Part shown: one piece after another, positions 15,498-23,394 of the stretch
Layout: each line of letters starts with the position of its first letter
Position numbering within the stretch: position 1 is the first letter of the stretch
From: Paenibacillaceae bacterium
Lineage (GTDB): Bacteria; Bacillota; Bacilli; Paenibacillales; Paenibacillaceae
Assembly: GCA_004134985.1 (NCBI GenBank)
Contig: REGQ01000036.1
Span: forward strand, 1 to 56,793
Reading direction: 5' to 3'
Length of the DNA stretch: 56,793 nucleotides
Translations under genes and position numbers: made by a program
The notes under the pieces: generated by a model
Told to the model about the DNA's origin: nothing
Databases searched by the model: none
Seen by the model: only the letters and a program-made list of their open reading frames with translations

Positions 15498-16352
15498 ATG
15501 AGTGCAATGACGATAAACAAACAAAATCCAGTCGCCCGTGTGCTGATGAATGTGATTCTGCTGCTGTGGACAGGGGCGGTGGTATATCCGCTCTTGTGGA
15601 CGCTTTTGGGCTCGCTAAAGGACAATCAGCAATTTATGCTCAAAAAGCCATGGGCGCTGCCGGAATTCCCGCTGCTATGGTCTAATTTCAGTTATGTATG
15701 GACGAAATACGGATTCCACAGTTTCTTCATTAATTCTGCAATTGTTACGGTGGGGAGCATAGTGCTATCGCTGTTCCTGGCTTCAACTTCCGCCTATGTG
15801 ATCAGCAGATTTGCCTTCAGAGGCGGCAGCGTGCTGTATGCTATTTACTTATCCGCGATGATGATTCCGATGATTTTGGGATTGATCCCGTTGTTCTTTC
15901 TATTAAATGATATGGGGTTGATTAACAAGCTACACGGCCTGATTTTGGTCTATACGGCAGGTGCGCTTCCCTTCGGCATTTTTGTGCTGGCGAGCTTTTT
16001 CAAGTCGCTGCCCAAGGAGCTTGAAGAAGCCGCCTATATCGACGGGGCAGGCTATACGCGGACGTTTTTGTCCGTCATGCTGCCACTGGCCCGCTCAGGT
16101 TTGATTTCTGTCGGCATCATGAACGGGCTCAACATTTGGAATGAATACATTATGGGGTCGGTGTTTATCAATAAACCCGAGTTCTATACGCTTCCGGTAG
16201 GGATCGCGGTCATGCAATCTGAAATGCAGTACCGTACGGAATGGGGCCCTTTATTTGCAGGGCTGTTATTGTCCATTATTCCGGTTCTGATCGTGTATAT
16301 ATTGTTCCAGCGGCAGATTGCCGAAGGTGTCACAGCCGGTGCAGTGAAATAA
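15498..16352 (+). CDS. sugar ABC transporter permease (MalG/UgpE type)
   Basis: The 284-aa partner permease begins seven bases after the previous stop, with GAGGGGTGA just upstream; the in-frame ATG at 15507 is an alternative. It has six membrane segments and the EAA loop EEAAYIDGAGYTRTFLSVML. It ends in the conserved GAVK tail typical of MalG-like permeases. Together with the preceding permease it forms the channel for the sugar delivered by the lipoprotein. It is the last gene of the operon; a short GC-rich stem follows at 16397. Confidence 0.9.
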   Translation: MSAMTINKQNPVARVLMNVILLLWTGAVVYPLLWTLLGSLKDNQQFMLKKPWALPEFPLLWSNFSYVWTKYGFHSFFINSAIVTVGSIVLSLFLASTSAYVISRFAFRGGSVLYAIYLSAMMIPMILGLIPLFFLLNDMGLINKLHGLILVYTAGALPFGIFVLASFFKSLPKELEEAAYIDGAGYTRTFLSVMLPLARSGLISVGIMNGLNIWNEYIMGSVFINKPEFYTLPVGIAVMQSEMQYRTEWGPLFAGLLLSIIPVLIVYILFQRQIAEGVTAGAVK

Positions 16353-16420
16353 GCGTGAGCGTCTCTTCTCCGCGAGCGTCTCCCCTTCGCGAACGTCCCC
16401 CCTTCGGGGGCGGCCGCCCC
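16353..16420 (+). repeat. 17-bp degenerate repeats and GC-rich hairpins after the ABC operon
   Basis: GTGAGCG (16355), GCGAGCG (16372) and GCGAACG (16389) start three degenerate 17-base units. They run into CCCCC-TTC-GGGGG (16398-16410) and an overlapping palindrome GGGGCGGCCGCCCC (16407-16420). These hairpins may end transcription of the ABC operon, but no U-tract follows. Confidence 0.5.
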
Positions 16421-16456
16421 TTGAGCCAGCTTCGTCATACGGTATGTCTGTTAGTC

Positions 16457-16837
16457 TATATGATATTTCATATAGAATCGTAGAAATAATCGCCAAGTGA
16501 CCAATTGTATATGATATTTCATATAGAATCGTAGAAATAATCGCCAAATGACCAATTGTATATGATATTTCATATAGAATCGTAGAAATAATCGCCGAAT
16601 GACCAATTGTATATGATATTTCATATAGAATCGTTGAAATAATCGCCAAATGACCAATTGTGTATGATATTTCATATAGAATCGTTGAAATGAACGCCGA
16701 ATGACCAATTGTATATGATATTTCATATAGAATCGTTGAAATAATCGCCGAATGACCAATTGTATATGATATTTCATATAGAATCGTTGAAAGGACCGTC
16801 AAATGACCAATTGTATATGATATTTCATATAGAATCG
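16457..16837. repeat. 51-bp tandem array, eight palindromic cores
   Basis: A 24-base core starting TATATGATATTTCATATAGA begins at 16457, 16508, 16559, 16610, 16661, 16712, 16763 and 16814, exactly every 51 bases. TATATGA pairs with TCATATA around a TATT loop in each core. The seven 27-base linkers between cores are almost identical (few substitutions), so this is not a CRISPR. Since 51 is divisible by three, long repetitive open frames arise on the minus strand; these are by-products. The last core abuts an IS630 relic. Confidence 0.95.
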
Positions 16838-17094
16838 CCAGCATAAAAATATCCTTCGAGGTGCTGCTGACGCTTACTGTTTACCTGCACGCATATCGCC
16901 CAAATCTTAACCGTGTTGCAGATCGATGGAAACGGCTGAAATCTGATGTGATTAGTAATGTGTTCTATCATACTGTCGCCGATATTCGCAACAATGATCA
17001 ACTGATTATGGAGGAAATCGTCAACGCCCTTGTCGATCATCAATCGCACTTAACCTCAAGTTCTAACTGGCGGTCATCCGTTCAACTTATATAG
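16834..17094 (+). pseudogene. IS630-family transposase C-terminal remnant with its terminal repeat
   Basis: The frame from 16834 reads ...LTVYLHAYRPNLNRVADRW, then KRLKSDVISNVFYHTVADIR. This matches the end of IS630 transposases (LPxYSPNLNPIExxW...WLK), with the catalytic Glu replaced by Ala, so it is dead. The outward end GTTCAACTTATATAG (17080-17094) is identical to the element end at 201-215. Everything upstream of the C-terminal 80 codons is missing, and the 51-bp array takes its place. Confidence 0.75.
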
Positions 17095-17784
17095 GTTAGT
17101 GCCAGCTTTGTGTATACGAGGTAATCGTGCGACAGTTTGGGCGGACAGAGGATTTCTTATTTGTGGCAAAAGTGGTTTTTGGTGAGTGGACATTGTAGGT
17201 GGTGGGGATCCGGCAACTTCCATCTGGGGGATTGCTGGCGGTGACTGACAAACCGTTAAGTCCCCTTTGTTAAGGGGCTATCTATTTCGTGGGTGTTCGT
17301 GTGGTTCTTGCGCTAAACATTCCTGTAGACGCTAAGAAATGGCGTTGGACAAAAAAAGGAGCACCTCGTATGATGGGGGTGTCACGGGTCAATGCCCTAA
17401 AACCCATCAAGGAGGCGCTTAAGATGAATTGTACGCGAAACGAGATTGAAAATCAACGGATTGAACGAAACGTGTGTCCACTCGGGCTAGTTCGAGCCCG
17501 ACACACCACCCATCCGCCACTACCCATACGCGCAACTAGACACCACCCATCCGCCACTACCCATCCGCGCAACTAGACGCCATCCATCCGACAAATCCCA
17601 CACCTCCCACACGCCCCTCGCGTTGCACTTATCGCCCGCCCATCCCATTTGCTGGTTCATTGGCTTTTCCATCCCGCGTAAATTGTCCTCCCCAGCCGTT
17701 GCCATCGCCTAGCATCCCCAAGCCTACAATCATCGTTAAAATAATGATAGAATTAGAACATTACCCAAGATAAGGAGTCACTTT
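17095..17784. other. intergenic stretch with repeats, no convincing gene
   Basis: Contents seen: a block at about 17207-17316 similar to one at 43480-43590; a small hairpin CGGGCT-AGTTCG-AGCCCG near 17473-17490; and two 37-base direct repeats (CACCACCCATCCGCCACTAC at 17504 and 17541) with a decayed third. A GTG/ATG frame over 17289-17576 exists, but its second half is encoded by these repeats and it has no family resemblance. AAGGAGT before 17785 belongs to the next gene. Confidence 0.6.
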
Positions 17785-18171
17785 ATGAAAAAAATTCTGC
17801 TGTTCTTTCTCGTCTCGGCATTGGCGGTGCTCGTCCTGTCAGGCTTCTGGATCTACTCTAGTAAAGTTTATTACCCTGAACTTCCTTTCGCAGACGGCTC
17901 AAAGAAAGAAGTTGTAACGAAGTTGGAGCAGAGTGACGGTGAATTGGTGCAGTTGGCACAGGACAATGAATATTATTGGCTCGGTTTTCGAGGGAATCAA
18001 GCGGATGGCACAAAAAGAGTGATCGAGGAAATGGAACAACGAGGCTTTACCTATGATTCAATCGAAGGTGCGGGAATCTTTTTTGATAAGGATGGTCGCT
18101 TGATTATTACCGGGAAAATGTGGAGTAGTCGCTATATCATCTATAAAGTGCCGGCTGACAGCTTTTCGTGA
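17785..18171 (+). CDS. small membrane-anchored or secreted hypothetical protein
   Basis: The 128-aa protein starts with MKK and a strongly hydrophobic segment (residues 4-26), a signal anchor or uncleaved signal peptide. The remaining 100 residues are polar and predicted outside, with alternating acidic and aromatic residues (NEYYWLGF, GFTYDSIEGAGIFF, RYIIYKV) suggesting a small beta-rich domain. TAAGGAGT lies eight bases upstream of the ATG. I do not recognise the family. It precedes the M56 peptidase gene by 195 bases with that gene's own promoter between, so the two need not be co-transcribed. Confidence 0.75.
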   Translation: MKKILLFFLVSALAVLVLSGFWIYSSKVYYPELPFADGSKKEVVTKLEQSDGELVQLAQDNEYYWLGFRGNQADGTKRVIEEMEQRGFTYDSIEGAGIFFDKDGRLIITGKMWSSRYIIYKVPADSFS

Positions 18172-18292
18172 AGCAGCAACAGCATAAGGTGAAATCGGAC
18201 GCTGCCCCGCAACGCTGCTCTGCCCCGCTGCCCCGCAAATCCAACCTGCGCAGCGAGCGGCGTGCGATGCCACAGCTGGTCTTTCCAGGCAG

Positions 18293-18346
18293 TTGACAAT
18301 GATATAAGACGATTGTAGAATATAAACATAGACGGTTGTAGAAAAT
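18293..18346 (+). promoter_or_regulatory. promoter with direct-repeat operator before the M56 peptidase gene
   Basis: TTGACA (18293-18298) and TAGAAT (18316-18321) are 17 bases apart. The imperfect repeats AGACGATTGTAGAATAT (18307) and AGACGGTTGTAGAAAAT (18330) are 23 bases apart, the first covering the -10 box. BlaI-type repressors often bind TGTAG-containing sites, so these may be their targets. Confidence 0.6.
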
Positions 18347-18366
18347 GGAGAGGTGGTCGCTATCCT

Positions 18367-19818
18367 ATGCAAACGTTCATAAGCGCCTTATTGGGAACCA
18401 CGTTTGCAATGGCGGTCATCTCTCTTGCCTATATGGTGCTAATGCCGCCTTTATCCAAGCGTTATTCGGCCAGAGGGCTATACTATGTTGGGGTAGTGAT
18501 CATGATCGGCTGGGCCGTTCCTTTTCGCCCGCGTCTGGACTTTTTGTCCGTCCAATTACCTGTTATGCCGACCATCGAACCTGCTGCAGTGTGGAAAATG
18601 ATTGCGACGATGGGGGCCGGGTATGAAACAAACCAGGCAGCTCAAGCCGTTCAAACCGCACCAACAATCGATGCAAGCCAAGGCTTTCCCGACTCATTTT
18701 GGTGGGTACTAGCTGGCATATGGCTGACGGGGATGGCAGTTGTGCTGACCGCTCAGGTGAGACGACATTGGCATTTTATGAAGATGGTTACCCGATGGAG
18801 TGAGCCTGTTGCCGATCCGGCAGTGACGGAAGTTTTCGAAGCGGTGAAGAAGGAAATGAACATTGCCAAACACATCTCTCTGCAAACCTGCCCGGGGATT
18901 ACAACCCCGATGCTGATTGGCCTGCTCAAACCCGCTGTCCTGCTGCCGCCCTCGGGCTTCAATACCGATGAGCTTGCATTCATTTTAAGACATGAACTGG
19001 TTCATTTCACAAGAAAGGACCTTTGGTTCAAAGCGCTGGCTTTGCTGGCATCGGCTATCCATTGGTTTAACCCCGTTGTCTATCTTATGACCAAGTCGCT
19101 TGCTGTCCAGTGTGAGATGGCTTGTGATGAAAAGGTGTTGCAAGGGAAAAGTATTGCAGCGCGCAAGCAGTATGGCGCAACGATTATTGGCATCGTCAGG
19201 CAGCAAGACAAGCAGCAGACTTCGCTTGCAACCTATTTTTATGGAGGGACAAAAGGGATGAAAGCACGTATTTTCTCAATTATGGATACGAGGAAAAAGA
19301 AGGCTGGCGCAGTCATCGTGAGCATTGCGCTCGTGTGCACCGTTGGAGCAGGAGCTGCGTTTGCTTTTCATGCACCGCAAGAAATGGCCAAAGAGCTTCC
19401 CCAGTCGCAATCAAAATCGGCGGAGAGTGGCAATGTCACATCTGTCCAATCAGGTTCCGCTTCGAATCAAGGAACAGTTGGCGCACACGAGGGTGGTGGC
19501 ATTCAATCCTCAGATGGAAAGCTTCTGTCGATCTGGTTAGGGGCGAATCAGAGCACGAATTTTGGCAAGGCGGCATGGGCCGAGGGGGAGACCATTACGT
19601 GGAAGGTCGAATCCGAGGATGCAGGAGAACTGGAAATCGGCGTCATCTCCGTCACCACCAATATCGTTTATAGTGAAACGGTTCGAACTGGCACGGGCAA
19701 CGTGGTGCTCACTATTCCCGAGGATGGGGAATACCGCATCTATATTAATAATAAATCATCCGAAAGCGCCAATTTTCAATTGGAGTTGCATGAACCGATG
19801 GAAGGACCGCTTGTCTAA
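18367..19818 (+). CDS. BlaR1/MecR1-type M56 membrane peptidase with a non-penicillin-binding tail
   Basis: The 483-aa protein has N-terminal membrane helices and a zinc peptidase domain with HELVH at residues 209-213 and the downstream zinc-ligand region CEMACDE near 249. A further helix lies around residues 315-335 (AGAVIVSIALVCTVGAGAAFAF). Classical BlaR1 then carries a penicillin-binding domain; here there is a Ser/Gln-rich linker and a roughly 100-residue predicted beta-sandwich (WLGANQSTNFGKAAW..., GNVVLTIPEDGEYRIYI). It therefore probably senses something else. No BlaI repressor gene is adjacent. GGAGAGG lies upstream. Signal transduction by intramembrane proteolysis is inferred from the family. 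Confidence 0.82.
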   Translation: MQTFISALLGTTFAMAVISLAYMVLMPPLSKRYSARGLYYVGVVIMIGWAVPFRPRLDFLSVQLPVMPTIEPAAVWKMIATMGAGYETNQAAQAVQTAPTIDASQGFPDSFWWVLAGIWLTGMAVVLTAQVRRHWHFMKMVTRWSEPVADPAVTEVFEAVKKEMNIAKHISLQTCPGITTPMLIGLLKPAVLLPPSGFNTDELAFILRHELVHFTRKDLWFKALALLASAIHWFNPVVYLMTKSLAVQCEMACDEKVLQGKSIAARKQYGATIIGIVRQQDKQQTSLATYFYGGTKGMKARIFSIMDTRKKKAGAVIVSIALVCTVGAGAAFAFHAPQEMAKELPQSQSKSAESGNVTSVQSGSASNQGTVGAHEGGGIQSSDGKLLSIWLGANQSTNFGKAAWAEGETITWKVESEDAGELEIGVISVTTNIVYSETVRTGTGNVVLTIPEDGEYRIYINNKSSESANFQLELHEPMEGPLV

Positions 19819-19832
19819 AATCGTATTTTAAC

Positions 19833-19876
19833 AGCAGGGCATGAGGAGGAGTTTCTCCGGTGCGCTGCTTTTTTTT
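19833..19876 (+). terminator. intrinsic terminator after the M56 peptidase gene
   Basis: AGCAGGGCA pairs with TGCGCTGCT, with an inner GGAG/CTCC stem, followed by eight T (19869-19876). It ends the M56 peptidase transcript before the PadR operon. Confidence 0.8.
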
Positions 19877-20021
19877 GTGAGGAGGGGATGTGATTGGTCT
19901 GACAAGCATTTGCCCTAATCCCTATTAAAGTAAGATACATTGTATTACAGAGTACTTTGTGGTATTTTTACTTTACAATCTTCAGGTCATTGATTAGCAA
20001 GATTCAGAAAGGCGGGGGCAG

Positions 20022-20369
20022 ATGGATATCGATAAAGAGATGTTAAAAGGACACATCGAAGCACTTCTATTATCCCAACTTGCTGAGCAGGACAGATATG
20101 GCTATGAGATGACCAAGCGAATTTTTGAAAAAAGCGGCGGGAGCTTTGAACTAAAGGAAGGCACACTTTATCTAGCGCTTAAGCGGATGGAGGCCAATGG
20201 GCTGGTCGAGAGCTATTGGGGAAATGAGGAGCCGATCGGCGGACGGCGCAAATACTACCGTTTATTGTCTAAAGGCAAGCTGCGGCTGGCGCAAAAGAAG
20301 CGGGAGTGGCGGTTTATTCGCTTGATGATGGATACTTTTTTGGAGGAGGGAAATGATGAGCGGCGGTAA
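20022..20369 (+). CDS. PadR-family transcriptional regulator
   Basis: This 115-aa protein is a typical short PadR: winged helix with LLLSQLAEQDRYGYEMTKRI, the KEGTLYLALKRMEANGLVES recognition part, then GGRRKYYRLLSKGK and a C-terminal dimerisation helix. PadR proteins of this size are usually repressors of a neighbouring membrane protein or exporter gene. Its end overlaps the next gene by 17 bases, so the two are tightly coupled. The effector is unknown. Confidence 0.9.
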   Translation: MDIDKEMLKGHIEALLLSQLAEQDRYGYEMTKRIFEKSGGSFELKEGTLYLALKRMEANGLVESYWGNEEPIGGRRKYYRLLSKGKLRLAQKKREWRFIRLMMDTFLEEGNDERR

Positions 20370-21177
20370 CAGGATGAAACGGATCGACGTTTATGTGGAT
20401 GATTTGGTGGAAAGCGTATATGACAGACAGCCGGACGAGCTTGAGGCGTTCAAACAGGAAGTCAAGTCGCGTCTCAATCAAGCGGCGCAATCGCTTCAAG
20501 CACAAGGGTATAGTGTGGAGGACAGCATACAAATTGCCATTCAGCGTTTCGGTGCTCGTGACACGATTATTCAGGAAATGGAAAATAGATATGAGGCCCA
20601 TGCCAATGCTGATGTCGATGGCAATGCCGAGGGCGATGGCGATGACCCGAAACCGGCGGCACAGCAATTGGTCATGAAAGGCGTATCAGCTCTTCATTTG
20701 TTATGGGGAATATGGATTTTAGCCATTGCGCTGATCAATTTAATTATTCCTAAATTCGTTCAGCCTTCCGCATTTACACCCGGTGAACTGAACGCATTGT
20801 TGTCGTATATTCCGCCGATAGGATTGTTTATTCTATCGGGCATCGGCTTATGGAAGAAGCAGAAATGGGGAATGGAGCTGTCCTTGTTCATTTACCTGAC
20901 GATGTTTGTTCTACAGGTTTGGCGCATCATTACTATATCGGGTTGGAATGGAGATCAGCTGCAATTTTTCTTCCGCGAAGGCTATATTGTTGAAATGATC
21001 GTATCGATTCTGCTGGCGGTTGCCGGAGTTTGGCTGATGATGCACAAGCGCGTGTATGCCTGGTTCAACCCTGATATGGCACGCATGAAAACGTTTGTCA
21101 GCTATTTGATTATTGCCGTGCTCTATATTGTTGTATTTCAAATGCTTCGGATTAACGTTAACTTCTTCTTCCTGTAG
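20353..21177 (+). CDS. HAAS-type membrane protein encoded with PadR
   Basis: The start lies within the PadR gene behind GGAGGAGGGAA. The 274-aa product has an N-terminal amphipathic helical region of about 80 residues (RIDVYVDDLVESVY ... FGARDTIIQEME) matching the permease-prefix/HAAS domain seen next to PadR genes, an acidic low-complexity linker (about residues 80-100), and four to five membrane segments between about 115 and 270. In known cases such proteins pair with PadR, and the HAAS region is proposed to bind it; the function is otherwise unknown. No transporter domain follows. Confidence 0.75.
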   Translation: MMSGGNRMKRIDVYVDDLVESVYDRQPDELEAFKQEVKSRLNQAAQSLQAQGYSVEDSIQIAIQRFGARDTIIQEMENRYEAHANADVDGNAEGDGDDPKPAAQQLVMKGVSALHLLWGIWILAIALINLIIPKFVQPSAFTPGELNALLSYIPPIGLFILSGIGLWKKQKWGMELSLFIYLTMFVLQVWRIITISGWNGDQLQFFFREGYIVEMIVSILLAVAGVWLMMHKRVYAWFNPDMARMKTFVSYLIIAVLYIVVFQMLRINVNFFFL

Positions 21178-21520
21178 TTCTGGGAAACAATCCGGTGTGA
21201 GCGGTTGTCCGGGGTCGATTGTTATCGGCTTTGGGCGGCAGCATACCTATAATCATTGTGAAAAAATTCACGTATAAGCGGGGAGTGAATTTAATAAATG
21301 GAGCGGACAGGAGATCCGTTATTTGGATCAAAAAAACCTTTTGGTAAGTTTCGCGGCCAAGCTAGCAGGGGAACAAAGTTGTCGAAATCATCACAAACAT
21401 GTCAAAATCATTATCAATATTTGCCAAGTCGTTCATTATGGCTCATTTTTAATGACCAATCCACTATAATTAAGGCTTAAAGCCAATTCGATTTCTCTTC
21501 TGTACAAAGGGGCATATGGC
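21178..21520. other. intergenic stretch before yesM-like gene
   Basis: It holds a Rex-like dyad at 21256-21273 and a TATAAT at 21465-21470 that may be the -10 of the two-component operon. A 60-codon frame at 21298-21480 has GGGGAG upstream, but its composition is unconvincing. Nothing else was seen. Confidence 0.5.
21256..21273. promoter_or_regulatory. candidate Rex-like dyad
   Basis: TTGTGAAAAAATTCACGT matches the Rex operator at 16 of 18 positions. It is not close to an obvious redox gene: the flanking genes are a HAAS membrane protein and a YesM-type kinase. It could be chance in an AT-rich stretch. Confidence 0.35.
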
Positions 21521-23338
21521 ATGCACATATTCAAAAATGCATCACTACAAAAGAAAATCCTTATTTTAATGCTGCTGCTCTATGTCCCTCTCCCGCTGCT
21601 TGGCCAATTCTGGTATGAGAAGTCGTACAAGGCAATTAAGGAAAATGCCATCGACTCAAGCTATGAACTGGTCAATCAGGTCAATGACCATCTGGATACG
21701 TATTTTAAGGAAATCCAGCGCTTAATGTACCCTTTGCTGGTGCATGAGCTTACATCCGAGTTTTTGAACGGGACCATGTCCGATTCCTATGAGCGTTTTC
21801 GGTTGTCAGAGCAGTTGGAGCGAAGGCTGCTGAAACCGCTGATGACCAACCGTGAAGATATTCACGGCATATCACTCGTTAACCGTGATGGAATAGCGGC
21901 ATCGACCTCCAGCTATATGTCAGCGGAGCGAAGATCAGTTCTGTATCATTCCCGGATTAAAGGGAAGGGCGACTTCGCGATTATGGGGCTGGAGCAGACG
22001 TCGGAGGGACAGACGTTTATCGCCATGGCTGTCAAATTCAACAGCCTGAATTACGGGGATGACAAAAACGGCATGCTGATTGTGGATTTGAATTTGAATG
22101 AAGTGATGAATATTACCCAGACGGTGCGCATCGGGCAAAACGGATTTATCTGGATAGCCGATTCGGACCGGAAGACGGTCTATCATCCGAACGGTTACGG
22201 GGCAGAAACGACGATACCGTTGAAATATCAGAACGCTATGAGAGGGCAGGACCGGGGAACATTTACATTGCCTACAGATGAGGGCAACAAGCTCGTCGTC
22301 TTTTTTCATTCCAACCGTACCGGCCTTACCCTGTTCTCGGAAGTGCTGCTCTCCGAACTGAATGAGTCGCTTCTACAGGTGAACAGAATTTCTACCATTG
22401 CATCTCTTCTGCTGTTTTTTCTTGTCATGGTGGTGGCAAGCGCAGTCATGTATTCGCTCAGCAATTCCTTGCTTACGCTGCTGCGTCTGATGAAACGGGC
22501 AGAGCTTGGGGAGCTTGGTGTACGTGCTCCGGAGAACAAGAGCGCCGAAATCGGCAGTTTGTACCGCGGCTTCAATAAGATGGTCGAGGAGATCAAGCGG
22601 CTGGTGGAAATCGTGCACGTATCCAAGCTGCGGGAGAAAGAGCTGGAGCTGAAGAAGCAGGAGGCGCTGCTGCATGCGATGCAGGCGCAGATTAATCCTC
22701 ATTTTCTATACAATACATTGGAATTTATTAACTCTAGCGCGATCGTCGAAGGGAACGATAAGATAAGTCGTATGATCGTTTCGCTGGGCGATATGTTTCG
22801 TTACAATGTGCAAAATCCGCATGATATCGTCAGCTTGCAGGATGAACAGCAGCATATCGAAGCCTACTTGTCCATTCAGGCTGAACGATATGAATCGCTC
22901 GCCTATTCCATTGTGATTCGGCAGCCAGCAGGCAAGCGTGCCTTGTCTGTACGTTCGATGCTGCAGCCGATCGTGGAAAACTGTTTTAAACATGGCTTTC
23001 AAAAGCATAAACTAGCGCCCAATTACGTGCATATTTCCGGAATGGAAGTGGCTGACGGGTTCCTTATTTCTGTAGAAGACGGTGGGAGAGGGATGACTCC
23101 GGAATTGCAGGAAACATACAACCGTTTGTTCGATTTGCCGATGAACGAGCTAATGGAATACAAACCTTCATCCGATCACAAAATGTCTATTGGACTGCTT
23201 AACGTGCACACGAGAGTTCGACTGCTGTTCGGGGAGCCATACGGGCTGTTTATTGCCGCTTCAGGGGAGGACGGCACCTGCATTGATATATTGCTGCCCA
23301 TCAAGGCGGAGGGTGACTGTACTGAGGTTATCGGGTAA
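21521..23338 (+). CDS. YesM-type sensor histidine kinase
   Basis: The 605-aa kinase has a first membrane helix (about residues 14-32), an extracellular sensor of dCache type (about 35-280), a second helix (about 287-312), a HAMP domain, a His_kinase module with the phospho-histidine at His394 (QAQINPHFLYNTLEF) and an ATPase domain with VENCFKHGF (N box), VEDGGRGM and GLLNVHTRV. The order is diagnostic for the YesM group. It precedes a YesN-type response regulator and a carbohydrate ABC operon, the usual arrangement in Paenibacillus for sensing an extracellular oligosaccharide. The ligand is not evident. Confidence 0.93.
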   Translation: MHIFKNASLQKKILILMLLLYVPLPLLGQFWYEKSYKAIKENAIDSSYELVNQVNDHLDTYFKEIQRLMYPLLVHELTSEFLNGTMSDSYERFRLSEQLERRLLKPLMTNREDIHGISLVNRDGIAASTSSYMSAERRSVLYHSRIKGKGDFAIMGLEQTSEGQTFIAMAVKFNSLNYGDDKNGMLIVDLNLNEVMNITQTVRIGQNGFIWIADSDRKTVYHPNGYGAETTIPLKYQNAMRGQDRGTFTLPTDEGNKLVVFFHSNRTGLTLFSEVLLSELNESLLQVNRISTIASLLLFFLVMVVASAVMYSLSNSLLTLLRLMKRAELGELGVRAPENKSAEIGSLYRGFNKMVEEIKRLVEIVHVSKLREKELELKKQEALLHAMQAQINPHFLYNTLEFINSSAIVEGNDKISRMIVSLGDMFRYNVQNPHDIVSLQDEQQHIEAYLSIQAERYESLAYSIVIRQPAGKRALSVRSMLQPIVENCFKHGFQKHKLAPNYVHISGMEVADGFLISVEDGGRGMTPELQETYNRLFDLPMNELMEYKPSSDHKMSIGLLNVHTRVRLLFGEPYGLFIAASGEDGTCIDILLPIKAEGDCTEVIG

Positions 23339-23394
23339 TGAAGTGATGATACGTGAGATTAAAGGGATCAGGAGCGGGGGATAAGGAGGATGCT

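Noticed and set aside
16457-16837. CRISPR array
   Set aside because: The linkers between cores are nearly identical rather than unique, and no cas genes are present.
16266-16844. 192-residue minus-strand repeat protein (ISTILYEISYTIGH units)
   Set aside because: It is a by-product of the 51-bp array, overlaps the permease gene and has no SD.
17289-17576. 95-residue protein starting with GTG
   Set aside because: Its second half is encoded by intergenic direct repeats; composition is poor (His/Thr/Pro-rich) and no family is recognised.
18345-18626. A BlaI-like gene upstream of or overlapping the BlaR1-like gene
   Set aside because: The frame is a shadow with no winged-helix features, and no other BlaI candidate lies within the neighbourhood.
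21298-21480. 60-residue ORF before the YesM gene
   Set aside because: A GGGGAG precedes it, but the composition is not protein-like and the end runs into the presumed promoter region.
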